A model generated the notes under the pieces. That model saw only the letters and a list, made by a program, of their open reading frames with translations. It had not been told where the DNA came from and did not search any database. The position numbers were made by a program, and so were the translations under genes. 64,000 bases of DNA from Pseudomonadota bacterium (lineage in GTDB: Bacteria; Pseudomonadota; Alphaproteobacteria; Rhizobiales; Xanthobacteraceae): assembly GCA_018240595.1 (NCBI GenBank), contig JAFEFL010000070.1:248001-312000 (forward strand). Direction: 5' to 3'. Below, piece after piece: positions 20,901 to 25,440 of the stretch (within the stretch, counting starts at the first letter, position 1; the number at the start of each line of letters is the position of its first letter).

Positions 20901-21017
20901 TGGCACGCGCCGCCGCACGGCGACGGCAATGCCGGCCGCGGCGCCGCGCAGAGCCGTCGCCCAACCGCGATCACGGTCAGCCGGGCAGTCCCGCTCTGGC
21001 ACAGATGGTGGGCCCAT
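2997..21017 (-). CDS. giant two-partner secretion exoprotein (filamentous haemagglutinin/LktA-like adhesin)
   Basis: The product has about 6,006 residues. From the ATG at 21017 it has an extended signal peptide of about 69 residues ending AWPVRA-QQ. The TPS secretion domain (about 72-330) opens ANVIITDGRTQTQVQAQ and includes NLQLPNGTQNLINIV and GNVYFADPYGFVVGRSGVVNVG, typical of haemagglutinin-activity beta-helix domains. The remainder is Ala/Gly/Ser/Thr/Asn/Val-rich beta-helix sequence. A block of degenerate repeats of about 105 residues lies near the C-terminus. The C-terminal 150 residues are not repetitive and end with a short basic tail. A TTG at 21131 would add 38 residues but has no ribosome site. 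The likely role is surface attachment or contact-dependent interaction. There is no stop or frameshift over 18 kb, so the gene appears to be under selection. Confidence 0.93.
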   Translation of the reverse strand: MGPPSVPERDCPADRDRGWATALRGAAAGIAVAVRRRVPADWRERIDRFATKVICCGLATMMAAWPVRAQQANVIITDGRTQTQVQAQGNVTNITTSTVSGANGFNSFSQFGVGRGNTVNLQLPNGTQNLINIVRDAPAYVNGTLNSYKNGQIGGNVYFADPYGFVVGRSGVVNVGSLNVSTPTREFVDGMISPSGQINDGAVANLLAGTVPISPDGNIRIRGKVNAVDAVRLTGQNVFVGSRSAANREQATRFASTVNSRGLRSASGIVVRNGSIQIVAANDAKVNGRMSARRGSVSVKAARNVEIGNQAKVSVAARNGQGGSIAVNAGQDIKVAGYGVLSAKSANGNAGTIRLIAQHDLVVEPGATFDASSAAGNGGLVELSAFGRLNIPSGVKVNIGAPNGTAGYLLIDPATMTISDNPIDIGGAGNYTSSDVTGWVNSVDAGGTLILCAGSGSGNCNGTFTLESGTTIDGRRTATGGGVVNVSISAATITINGTIDTRSYAGTLAADVLSALSKVSTGNSGSVTLTAPSITIGSGGKIFADVNNSGTSYTGGTVSMVATASDYKAIGIASANATININGTIAARSISAAATATAQSVYALNSNNTSPGDMATVIGGTLLLNLLPLGLTPGYVQSQANATVNVGGTAHLIAQNDSSGSISLTARTTTVSSDPALGLSNGSFLAGSVVVGSVRNNATVNIANGANVSGGGALTVAAVNSATVDIKSATISGIFGQQGAMLVFSVAYADADVNAAATIASGATIAMSGTGSSVNVLARNDNSFAVAANSYARNGGAAGTALTISDFNSSAVAHVGADIGTAANKVGNVTILAQDETSKNQTSASATAGAGAFADALTALSTVGSAVGQGVQGGGVSPPNAGLLAKLFGFTNFGQAMKLGGSTLPMFAGGVSLSYGTQTSSASIAADLDNNGNRIVATAPRVYASGNVAIGSDTTDAAFLNLATSAVNSPKDGTSLNPSASLAVSAGIAYSEITRNSAAYIGPDAIVNAAKVGVAANTALPSPIENINWKDFGSVIDGLLANKSIVTTGANATSGSTGLGIAGSMNYAIFDTNTTAWIGNGAQVTATSTNNNAWSVDLGGLDPNSGAADIVSNFTGPLSVLATTTRETINIAGNFGLLGGNVANGAGAVGASLGMLTDTANTYAGIGQGAVISSGAGVDVEANSFDRVVNASPVNGAGEGINVSGLVDVFQLTDHTIASIGNKAQVTASSVTVDANETLGVYSIAGDLSFSGSSGVGAAVTYNGINTTTKAFIGDNSTIAGTDIDPNQAVVPSAAGFVNTGTLDVNAKTSGNVIAASLVSQVVDSSAPNTPPTPPSSQAAALLGIVRDTVTATISISLSGASAITDTAMDTEAYLDHVTTQRGTASNPYVQVQAVNNSLVVSGAGGAAITLAGKPRPTSGAMSGAIAVASSSNTTLAYIQASTVNIGSVAVEALTSGLSVVAGIGLSVDTSDSELSGTLAGSVSATKVRDRVAAYIDSSTISNVSSGNALVLADQSTMLGTGGGSFFFGGKAGFGLAVTYIDLADPSAGPATEARISNSSVTGFTDINVVAVSPQVIYAGAAAGGTNTSASLGGSFIFSTLDATTSATISNSGSTALAITANQNVNVIASTNPNDIPIDYNSVFHPNDNQGTAYRANYAADPNDTSASNNTAAALLQSSSAQIISVAGVMTVGEGAAVGIALINNAVGNSHVASISGVTVSAQNAVAVSAGDSTTITSIAAGIGASSDGFAFEGASVSNTITGGASATVGSLTGAPTTIGTASGNLVGSLAVSAMNSSNITAIALNLSLSADDPAAGVAISSNNIATDTAAAITNASVYTTYNSSGTFSTGDIVVQSQSSGEILAVAAGMAVSGGSFSANGSVTTNLANGNVRSSVSNSTLYATNNIGVLAANDNAINAISGAVAIGAETAGIGISVVTNVLGGTNTTGETFATVANSTLDAAGAGQSGLQIIDGKLVTGATQASSAPDSPSNSVTPAAVANLGQDVRLVHGIAVNAGSRETAISTAVTVGISEGAAVSVNVITTKMGGITKATVTGSALDTNLATSATPPAIDVSARSVTFTNNFDYAIAFGDKAGAAVAVTNLINRSTTASVTSTNIGVLTTVGGNTRTSAGAVTVQAYSWEGSSGVAVGGAGGMGSAAVAGSVATNLFQGTTSATIDHGTINAGRVSVKADGVNGFFAALGGGSLGMSAGVGATVLVATSANTVSALVGDTDPTSAATVLNLTGALSIAAANTTSATSYAIVGAIGGSAGIAAQFSGMFVNNSVDAELRNASATMYGTAMNAAVSVLASETDSIAPTVGGIAGGGSFGAGAAVNLVSFKSNTKALMAGATVHGASSVNVSSNSIRDINPITLTAALSGQVALAATVGVVLVGSGASSDEMSVLNAGASSNDSSSGTLGNAGAVTQTDVLGGVGGGVDGISAQILNSDVAASSIGISATSQMATRNIAGSLSIGVAVGGIGAGVAYTTVSQTITAQATGGSLTAPSIAITASAGDHGSGKAVQTLGAAGAGGLYVGLGAAVGKSIINNTVLANLGATTSGGANGATLGTVAVTASDSSSISSYGYGGAGGIAAVGLSLAFANKASHVTASIADSTSVSSMANVAVMATAAGSVSTETIAGAAGVASGAGSSANASDTEIVLAQIGASANISATGTGVLVYASGTPDVSAYSHGEAIGGVGIGVSTALSNASLTITADVGNSATFSGGPLVVSAVAAVPTGDHSAYANAIAAGAGALYGLQGSQAEAHNTTTVLAYGGTGITLPSADVSIGAQNDTDQYAEATGITGGTFAVGATVTKATSDGTTTAYLDTGVVTATSNMGSLSIVASGTDTNVAKSTAGSGGLSAGAAAVSTTSTTSTMNASLKGNASASTPTNLYFSGVGVRADHTTNYAATGDAFQASAIGASGGSASNTVTSTVNAGVGANLIVNSAGGDMNVIASDTVTKTGGGARAGSGGVAAGAATTSSSTVTQTVNTYVDSGTIFSLNDNPLTSLAKIHIGSFATLTAADTVNLTAGGLFAGGGATSTMTETATLGVRIDAAELFSAGGIDIGSAAVLNASTAANANLYGLMTGAGASTSTVVTSHQTVSVAAGTRIEAWGPITIYAGQSNFAAASGGGGAFSQINASGTTVVYNYALIPINPTYDGNAEAYSYATLTLGTGSLVLGANNVFLGATQGGVSAQGKGTSYNPYLTLFSTENHSDRSISNADASNVLGIGDVVINGRVVAGIHNNTTIVIGVNDALTLDTGLSCQAQSACWNLTLEQVSDPSQFNPVMSYNHQVIQYSLTGGFSPYQDVLGQIAALSGLTTTQVDAAIAARQSITAVNDDTNGTKQRQIDTLIQQAPFASRGSGQVYAFNNIPASAGNVSILAKNLYGTNGSVTANGSPQISIDNQGIKFLALNALTITAVTGGNVNFTGSAGESQSLGITYRRDTTGTQPLIRVSASYNTIDNSTGQAVYNGQPLVTTPDIYFNGPVTVVNGLLSITDLLGSVVATQSLTPLVMEMYVPKGAFTFNGGANSIYNLSGDVASQWDSQEFRPTDTLTAVEAAATWLGTYGSVYVGSDTSKHPYRYFYSNSGTTYQDSVVTNYSNADAIFTARMLSLYYNSGVLTSAIFLPMGQPLASQSALATAESTSASNVVIAPWERHNYEDQAYGDGGHGGPFNCSGCAGSQGGYFQVIHLQPFAQQPKTAQSTSVQASSLNFGKALIISADVININGTATVGQTSNYSVNIGADARDTINNLLSHSDQLATARSNAAAGKFVDLSGVVGTSASGDVKIGAQYNVLTNQIVLSSVVQGTGGYVYLNGKIISTSTSGGSQGNIIVNGGAGTVNVVNTSGFDLVTNTINTGVTAASVVQIVDHLQNQTRWYVYNAGAAAGQQVTTYQANNITTNTYTAAGVNIIGQSGPTGLEYDPAPNMYYQWVDTATLTRPGNTQSNQYNWTFTNTGLTGLNGWTRSAGSLVSNVQSVQDGQTTGNLQSANFQSVMTATGSYYLNSFPTGNACCGTDFGGTWNQEIYTSLTLTLTNTVKASFPIGISFNGGGASSVNVNSTSSIVLNGPINNLQGTTALNATGANSSITVAAGSTTAVVTGTAVTLNGQGGVGTAANPIPVQVYGGALTASSTDHDIAVRSAGPLSINRVTVNTAYTNATTGRPEPRGDVYLTASGDITSAQAYNASSPIIVARSIELDSTAGTVGASLVSDGQGGTTLSANPIVLQTWATTFDNGATDGGLLSSTSATGTYIVQPQGDVRLGHLIAPPAGTIVPAVSSQGPVLIAALNGNILNGITGGGLSTAQQQYLEGVWASLGLVNGSGGQAVASYESMINAAYNDYWQLRNLAFTDGVTYSISALGTAAIGAQLIAAGTLASGTDLNSSDAQAAIRAEVFKRYNRDQYLLGLKTAAQIGDTVENIVGSQVAASLNTLKQQFNASRDAAHQVDDPYAQIIATSALTAALGPGGYTSSFSYSVDHSSVLYTSLTSGSQWSLDQLRYTVGQGATGAPPSIADMPINVSGRQVMLYAPNGSIGSLAPNDVFSFTSVSASNLTDAQKGLLATAGPGQLSVATSTDPNTGITTYTITVKQQSLVIVSPRGPVAAKALNDIYLGSVSDGQDSAGDMLLGGIGASLFGPVSGAVSAGVQTTATGGGQVQLHAVGSILGGVAGQVAISGNIANLTLTADNGSIGQSGAAALRLALIGTTVGQIDDVVAAQGIYLNQTTGDLVLGRVMAGQGSSAIELSASGSIYQLASFTDPTQFHISGSTLNVTAGGNVGFNGATLQALQVKITGAITGSAAGALEILSPQSDMVIGNAGGTLTSGGALTLSTIAGSITVNNDITSTGALTLLANAAVNFAAGTATDAVVARSSAGAVTVVAATLSMGNYSVLDASGVLTVTTTGNATVGQLKSAASYAAAGNAASIVVSAGGVTTGNILSNGDGQENFVTTGVGARVSLTANNIGVASQRVTANSQGLAATATDGSIFLAAAPNMRATLLSAVLGTVDVTGAGSYTLDGVLASTGAGATGYFIAQTTGPGTLTVGTATGRGTLRLLAADSVSFGSLTSLALAGDSGDVIATTGVGAIQGGSITAAGGITLTAGANLPVGSPLAANAKITGTGTATSSTLIALNARGDIDWETLNAATTIDVASTDGGARVGTATTVGSITMHAKQDVAFDQLTNTAPPGQGDVTLTSDNGAINGGSITSNGAVSLIAEGSITATGAAGNGGTLNWSVLRSGGSMFLHSLGDAITIDVAQSGGSLTLWAKNNVTFRQVTTTGSGDIVLRSDEGAIVALGTGLVNVDAAGSVTMAAATTITGAEVRAGGSVGMTATNGQIVWNAVTAGTSVNVRSSADVIDIATITSGGAQTLWAKNNVTFTQLTATGGGADITSDTGAIVGGAVALGGATRMAAKTTISGTTATSTAGAMDMTAEQTITWNAVNAAGGSLTITSTRETIDIPSLSSGGKMTLDVAQDMLITQITTTGIPGDAGDVLVTSHTGRIAGGTIAANGGVTLTAPVSITGVALTGATGAVAMNTNGLIDWTTVTAGTSVSARSTADSIHFDTVTSGGTQTIRAANNVNFNRLATNGIIGGDVGDIGVTADTGYVQGTTVAANGSVSLVAATTNKGTTLGAAHGSATLTASGLIDWTMVTAGAAVNARSTADNITFGTVTSGGTQTIRADQNVVFNRLTTTGIPGDLGDIIVTADHGSIIGGTVAANGDASFASSQSINVAAMRAGSATLSAPHDLTVGMLSVYRAMTLGADIIDVTAEQLPSTPPVPLHVVVTGYGGGVATHANLTIDPPQVIIDRFSVVDSAVTVDSPSLTVVAGYVPGQMLLNTPAGQILLNNRGPGPVGGNNLQLYQPGGVFTMQQIGNANFSNTQVVYYDTTISSTIINYVGGDFTGSSFVRNAPQDMRNVNDLDGVERTALLALYFRAVAEGRIGLGPIEVIGDGPAVNIDGLLPAGENRKSRKGYRTNLRSSSVENHRPVSFASAAYGR
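3890..5480 (-). repeat. degenerate tandem repeats of about 300-315 nt inside the adhesin gene
   Basis: The octamer CCGCCGCT marks the same site of each unit at 3970, 4285, 4597, 4897 and 5212, giving periods of 315, 312, 300 and 315 nt. Units share the protein pattern R-S-T-A-D-x-I-x-F/I-x-T-V/I-T-S-G-G-x-Q-T, then an N-N-V-x-F core and a DWTxVTAG-like segment. Units are moderately diverged, so this looks like old internal duplication of a beta-helix module rather than recent expansion. Confidence 0.75.
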
Positions 21018-21354
21018 CAGGTCTCGTTGCCTCGGTGGGGCGGCAGGCCCCTCGCCAAGGCGCCGGCAACAAGAACAGGTCAGATTGGTCCGAACGGCCG
21101 GTCCTGCGGCGAATGCCTTCGAGACCTTCAAACAGCGCGAACGCCGCCCGGCAGGACATCCGTCCCCGGCAACGCCTCACCTGCCCTCCGTTACGAGCCC
21201 GCTCCCTGTTCGCGGTGCGCCGCACGCCTTTGGTTAACACTTCGGCAATACTTTCATGCCGTTAGGCTCGGAGTCTTGAAGGTAGGCGGATGACTTTCTG
21301 AAATTTTTCTGATAATGGCAGCAACCGATTGCCTACACAGACCAGGAATTGCAG
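21018..21354. promoter_or_regulatory. divergent intergenic region between adhesin and its putative regulator
   Basis: This stretch of 337 bp has no convincing gene. The part near 21230-21340 is notably A/T-richer than its surroundings. A possible plus-strand promoter for the regulator is TTGAAG (21276-21281), a 17-nt spacer, then TGAAAT (21299-21304); each box matches 4 of 6 sigma-70 consensus positions. No clear promoter for the adhesin was found. A TTG extension of the adhesin reading frame to 21131 overlaps part of the region. Confidence 0.35.
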
Positions 21355-23067
21355 ATGACGACCGTGCATCGCTTTGCTGGTTTTGAATTCGACGCGCAGC
21401 AGGCCGCCTTGCGCCGGCCCGGCGGCGAGGTCGTCCGGCTGCGCCCCAAACCTCTCAACATGTTGCAGTTTCTGATCACGAACGCGGGCCGCGTCGTGAC
21501 CAAACAGGAGCTGATGGAGGCAGTGTGGCCAAACGTCCACGTCGGCGAGGACAGCCTTTTTCAATGTATCCGCGAAATCAGGACCGCGATCGGCGACGAG
21601 CGCCGCCAGTTGATCAAGGTCATATCGGGTCGCGGCTATCTGTTTGACGCCGGAGCGGCCGGCGCCGAGCCCGTCTCTGATTCCCTGCCGGCACCGGCGC
21701 TCGAACCACCCTCACCGACGGCACCGGCTCCCGCTGCCGTGCCGCCAGCCGCCGTGATCGCGGAAAAAGCAGCCGGCTTCTTCCGGTTCGGTCCGCGATC
21801 TGTCGCCGTCGCGGTCAGTGTCGCCATTTGCGCGGTCGGGCTCGCGGTCGCGGCGCCCTATATCGGTCAGCGGGTCTTCACCCAGCCAACGCCGGTCCTC
21901 GCCGTCGCGCCGCTCGTGGACGGCAGCGGCGATCCTCAGGTCGCGCTGATGGCCGCGAACGTCACTGACTCGCTGGTCGACGGTCTTTCCAGAATCCCGA
22001 ATATCCGGATTGTCGCGCCGGTCGCGCGTGCCGGCGGTGGCGCGACGGCGGTGTCGGCGCGCGCCGAACAGGCCGATCTCGTGCTGCGCGGCGAACTTCA
22101 GCAGACCGGTAAGGTCTGGACGCTCCAGGCCCGCATTGTCGACGCCCTGACCAATGAAGTGCGATGGACTACGTCCGTCTCGGTCAATGCCGCCAATGTG
22201 AGCACCGCCTTGCAGCAGTCCCGCCTCACAGCGGGCATCGGTCATCCGCTTGCGGTGCGCCTGAGTTCGCTGATCCATTCCGACTTCCGCCGGCGCAACG
22301 TCGTCGTCGATCAGGCGCAGGCGTTCATCAATCGCACCTCGCGCGAGAAATTCGATACGGCGCAGGAGATGCTGGAGAAGGCGCTCAAGGCCGATCCGTC
22401 CAATGTCGATCTGCAGACAGCACTCGCTGCGCAACTGCTGCGCGGCGTCCAGACTGCCTGGTATCGCGACACTGAGGCCGAAGTGGCGGAGAACCGCGCA
22501 CGCGATCTCCTCGAAAGCGCGATCAAGGTCGAACCGAACTACATGCCGCTGCTGGAGGGCTATTGCCGCTTCCTGACGGCGACCAACTACTTCGTCGATA
22601 GTCTGGTCGCCTGCGCCAAGGCTTTGAATCAGGATCCGTGGGACGGCCTCGTCCTGTTCCAGGTCGGCATGTCGCAGATGCAGCTTGGTCGTTTTGACGA
22701 TGCACTCGCGTCCTACCAACTGGCCGACAGCTTCGACACGCCCGAAGTGTCGCGCTGGACCTGGCTGCTCGGCATCGGCTACGCCTACATCTTCATGGAT
22801 CGCAGCGAAGACGCGCTGCCCTGGCTCGAGCGGTCGATCGCCGTCACGCCCGGCACCGGACGCACTCACTTCCTGCTCGCCGCCGCCTATCAGCGGCTCG
22901 GACGCTTCGACGAAGCCAAAGCCGCCCTCGCCGCCGGGATGAAACTGCGGCCCGGCACGACGGCGGAAAACGTCGGCCTGCCGAAGAAGAACGCAAGTCC
23001 GATCTATCTTTCGCGGGCCAGCGAGGTCGTCGCGCTGATGATCGCTGCGGGAATGCCGACGAACTGA
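21355..23067 (+). CDS. membrane-anchored winged-helix/TPR transcriptional regulator (CadC-like)
   Basis: This 570-residue protein has an OmpR/PhoB-type winged-helix DNA-binding domain at about 1-100 (FAGFEFDAQQAALRRPGGE... and VISGRGYLFD closing the wing). A Pro/Ala-rich linker follows, then one transmembrane helix near residues 143-166. The C-terminal half has TPR-like helices (for example FDTAQEMLEKALKADPSNVD and later YQRLGRFDEAKAALAAGM). There is no receiver domain, so signalling is expected to be CadC/ToxR-like, with the sensor on the far side of the inner membrane. The ATG at 21355 has AGGA 7 nt upstream; a TTG at 21349 is less likely. It is divergent from the adhesin and so is a candidate regulator of it (inference). 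Confidence 0.85.
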   Translation: MTTVHRFAGFEFDAQQAALRRPGGEVVRLRPKPLNMLQFLITNAGRVVTKQELMEAVWPNVHVGEDSLFQCIREIRTAIGDERRQLIKVISGRGYLFDAGAAGAEPVSDSLPAPALEPPSPTAPAPAAVPPAAVIAEKAAGFFRFGPRSVAVAVSVAICAVGLAVAAPYIGQRVFTQPTPVLAVAPLVDGSGDPQVALMAANVTDSLVDGLSRIPNIRIVAPVARAGGGATAVSARAEQADLVLRGELQQTGKVWTLQARIVDALTNEVRWTTSVSVNAANVSTALQQSRLTAGIGHPLAVRLSSLIHSDFRRRNVVVDQAQAFINRTSREKFDTAQEMLEKALKADPSNVDLQTALAAQLLRGVQTAWYRDTEAEVAENRARDLLESAIKVEPNYMPLLEGYCRFLTATNYFVDSLVACAKALNQDPWDGLVLFQVGMSQMQLGRFDDALASYQLADSFDTPEVSRWTWLLGIGYAYIFMDRSEDALPWLERSIAVTPGTGRTHFLLAAAYQRLGRFDEAKAALAAGMKLRPGTTAENVGLPKKNASPIYLSRASEVVALMIAAGMPTN

Positions 23068-23094
23068 CCGCGCCGGCCTGGCGCGCCGTGGCCG

Positions 23095-23442
23095 TTACTT
23101 TGGCGGCGTCTGCTTGATCGTCCCGGTGATATCGCCCGTGCCGCAATTCTTCGGTGCGTCGCTGGCCTTGCACTGGTCGGCCACGCCGGTCGCCGGCGCC
23201 GGCGTATTCAGCAAAGCGTAGCCTTCGATGCGGCTCGCGCCGGCCGCCGCCATAATCTGCTGACGGCCGGCAAGTCGGCTGCGGCATTGGGCATAGCTAT
23301 CGGCGCCGCCGGCATCGGCGGCGAAACGGCAAAGCGCGGCGTCGTCGCCAATGATCGATTCCGGGCTGGAACTGCAGCCGCCCAAGGCCACCGCGATTCC
23401 AAGCGCCGCCGCCGTCCAAAATAACGCGGCCTTATACGTCAT
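23095..23442 (-). CDS. small Cys-rich lipoprotein of unknown function
   Basis: This 115-residue protein starts MTYKAALFW and has a hydrophobic signal ending in a clear lipobox (VALGGCSSS), so it should be lipid-modified at that Cys and exported. The mature part has four further Cys (around LCRFAADAGGADSYAQCRSRL and DQCKASDAPKNCG), suggesting two disulfides. The ATG at 23442 is chosen because longer in-frame extensions lack a signal sequence at their N-terminus. It is convergent with the CadC-like gene (27 nt apart) and divergent from the ABC-F gene. No family was recognised. Confidence 0.75.
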   Translation of the reverse strand: MTYKAALFWTAAALGIAVALGGCSSSPESIIGDDAALCRFAADAGGADSYAQCRSRLAGRQQIMAAAGASRIEGYALLNTPAPATGVADQCKASDAPKNCGTGDITGTIKQTPPK

Positions 23443-23613
23443 TGCCCCACCCACGCACGCGACTTGAACACCGTGCCAGAGGCCGGTCAAGGAACCCGGC
23501 CGGTTTTCCCCGCGCAAATGCTTGATTCAACGGGCTCCTCGCGTCCATTGCCCGTCCAGCCGCCATGGGCTATGTGCGCCGCAGCAATCGAACGAACTGG
23601 ACTTCCCCGCCGC

Positions 23614-25236
23614 ATGATCCGCCTCGATAACATCAGCAAACAGAACGGCCACCAGATCATCTTCATCGAGGCCTCGGCCGCCCTGCATCGCGGCGAGAAA
23701 GTCGGCCTGGTCGGCCCGAACGGCGCAGGCAAGACCACCTTGTTCCGACTGATCACCGGCCAGGACGTGCCGGACGAAGGCCAGGTCGCCGTCGATCGCG
23801 GCATTACCATCGGCTATTTCAGCCAGGACGTCGGCGAAATGTCCGGGCGGAGCGCCGTAGCCGAGGTCATGGACGGCGTCGGGCCCGTCAGCGAAGTCGC
23901 GGCCGAACTGAAAGAGCTCGAAGCCGCGATGGCCGATCCCGAACGCGCCGATGAGATGGAAGCGATCATTGAGCGCTACGGCGAAGTGCAGCAGCGCTTC
24001 TCCGAGCTCGACGGCTACGCGCTGGAAAGCCGCGCCCGCGAAGTTCTCGCCGGTCTCTCCTTCACGCAGGAGATGATGGACGGCGATGTCGGCAAGCTGT
24101 CCGGCGGCTGGAAGATGCGCGTCGCGCTTGCGCGCATCCTGTTGATGAAGCCCGACGCGATGCTGCTCGACGAGCCGTCGAACCATCTCGACATCGAGAG
24201 CCTGATCTGGCTCGAGCAGTTTCTCAAGGGCTACGACGGCATGCTGATGATGACCTCGCATGACCGCGAGTTCATGAATCGCATCGTCGACAAAATCGTC
24301 GAGATCGACGGCGGCACGCTGACATCGTATTCGGGAAACTACGAATTCTATGCGCAGCAGCGCGCGCTGAACGAGCAGCAGCAGCAGGCGCAGTTCGAAC
24401 GACAGCAGGCGATGCTGGCGAAGGAGCTGAAATTCATCGAGCGTTTCAAGGCGCGCGCCTCGCATGCCGCTCAGGTGCAGAGCCGGGTCAAGAAGCTCGA
24501 CAAGATCGAGCGCGTCGAGCCGCCGAAGCGGCGCCAGACGATCGCCTTCGACTTTCCGCAGGCGCCGCGCTCGGGTGAAGACGTCGTCAACCTCAAGAAC
24601 GTCAGCAAGGCCTACGGCAGCCGGACCATTTACGACGACCTCGACTTCTCGATTCGTCGCCTCGAGCGCTGGTGCGTCATGGGCATCAACGGCGCCGGTA
24701 AATCGACATTGCTGAAGCTCATTGCCGGCGCCACCGAGCCCGATGCCGGCTCGGTCGCAGTCGGCGGCAGCGTCAAGATGGGCTATTTCGCGCAGCACGC
24801 CATGGACCTGCTCGATGGCGAGCACACGGTCTTTGAGTCGCTGCAGGATGAATTCCCGCAGGCCAGCATCGGCTCACTGCGTTCGCTGGCCGGTTGCTTC
24901 GGCTTTTCCGGCGACGACGTCGAAAAGAAGTGCCGCGTATTGTCGGGCGGCGAAAAGGCCCGGCTAGTCATGGCCAAGATGCTGTACGACCCGCCGAACT
25001 TCCTGGTGCTCGACGAGCCGACCAACCATCTCGACATGGCGACCAAGGAAATGCTGATCGGCGCACTGTCGAAGTTCGAGGGCACCATGCTGTTCGTGTC
25101 GCACGACCGGCACTTCCTCGCCGCGCTGTCGAACCGCGTGCTCGAACTGACGCCCGACGGCCTGCACAAATATGGCGGCGGCTACACCGAATATGTCGCG
25201 CGCACGGGATACGAAGCGCCGGGATTGCGGAGCTAA
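23614..25236 (+). CDS. ABC-F family ATP-binding protein (ribosome-associated type)
   Basis: This 540-residue protein has two ATPase domains and no membrane segment. Domain 1 has Walker A GPNGAGKT (34-41), signature LSGG (162-165) and Walker B ending LLDEPSNHLD. Domain 2 has Walker A GINGAGKS (357-364), signature LSGGEKARL and VLDEPTNHLD. A Gln/Lys/Arg-rich coiled linker between them (ALNEQQQQAQFERQQ..., then KARASHAAQVQSRVKKLDKI) corresponds to the P-site tRNA-interaction motif of ABC-F translation factors. Length and architecture fit the YbiT/Uup/EttA group. The ATG at 23614 starts directly at the first beta strand of the fold, so it is preferred over an upstream in-frame start at 23464. Substrate state on the ribosome cannot be read from sequence. 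Confidence 0.92.
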   Translation: MIRLDNISKQNGHQIIFIEASAALHRGEKVGLVGPNGAGKTTLFRLITGQDVPDEGQVAVDRGITIGYFSQDVGEMSGRSAVAEVMDGVGPVSEVAAELKELEAAMADPERADEMEAIIERYGEVQQRFSELDGYALESRAREVLAGLSFTQEMMDGDVGKLSGGWKMRVALARILLMKPDAMLLDEPSNHLDIESLIWLEQFLKGYDGMLMMTSHDREFMNRIVDKIVEIDGGTLTSYSGNYEFYAQQRALNEQQQQAQFERQQAMLAKELKFIERFKARASHAAQVQSRVKKLDKIERVEPPKRRQTIAFDFPQAPRSGEDVVNLKNVSKAYGSRTIYDDLDFSIRRLERWCVMGINGAGKSTLLKLIAGATEPDAGSVAVGGSVKMGYFAQHAMDLLDGEHTVFESLQDEFPQASIGSLRSLAGCFGFSGDDVEKKCRVLSGGEKARLVMAKMLYDPPNFLVLDEPTNHLDMATKEMLIGALSKFEGTMLFVSHDRHFLAALSNRVLELTPDGLHKYGGGYTEYVARTGYEAPGLRS

Positions 25237-25240
25237 CTTG

Positions 25241-25312
25241 ACCTCATGGTGAGGAGCGTTGCGAAGCAATGCATCTCGAACCATGGCGGGCCGCGCTCAC
25301 CTTTCGAGATGC
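25241..25312. repeat. palindromic intergenic element with GCATCTCGAA arms
   Basis: The sequence CCTCATGGTGAGGAGCG is followed by a perfect 10-bp inverted repeat (GCATCTCGAA at 25271-25280, TTCGAGATGC at 25303-25312) around an ACCATGGCGGGC loop. This resembles the dispersed palindromic elements common between genes of Bradyrhizobium-like bacteria (from memory of that group). It sits between two convergent genes and may also act as a terminator. Confidence 0.6.
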
Positions 25313-25328
25313 GCCTTCAACCTCCGCC

Positions 25329-25407
25329 ACCCCCGCGAAAGCGGGGGTCCAGTTCTTGAGCGATGGCGCAAGCCTACCGGGTCCCCGATTTCGCGGGGAC
25401 GAGCGGA
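25329..25407. repeat. GAAA-loop palindromic repeat, second dispersed element
   Basis: Hairpin 1 has an 8-bp stem ACCCCCGC/GCGGGGGT closed by a GAAA tetraloop (25329-25348). Hairpin 2 is GTCCCCG...CGGGGAC (25381-25400), followed by GAGCGGAG. A diverged relative lies at 63630-63732, so this is an interspersed family rather than a local structure. Confidence 0.6.
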
Positions 25408-25440
25408 GAAGCCGTAATATCCCCTTGTTGACGCCGCCCC

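Noticed and set aside
2997..21017. Contact-dependent inhibition (CdiA) system
   Set aside because: I see no VENN-type motif, toxin-like C-terminus or small immunity gene after the exoprotein; the next gene is the transporter.
25241..25407. CRISPR-like repeat array
   Set aside because: The repeats are palindromic and unlike one another, with no regular spacers and no cas genes.
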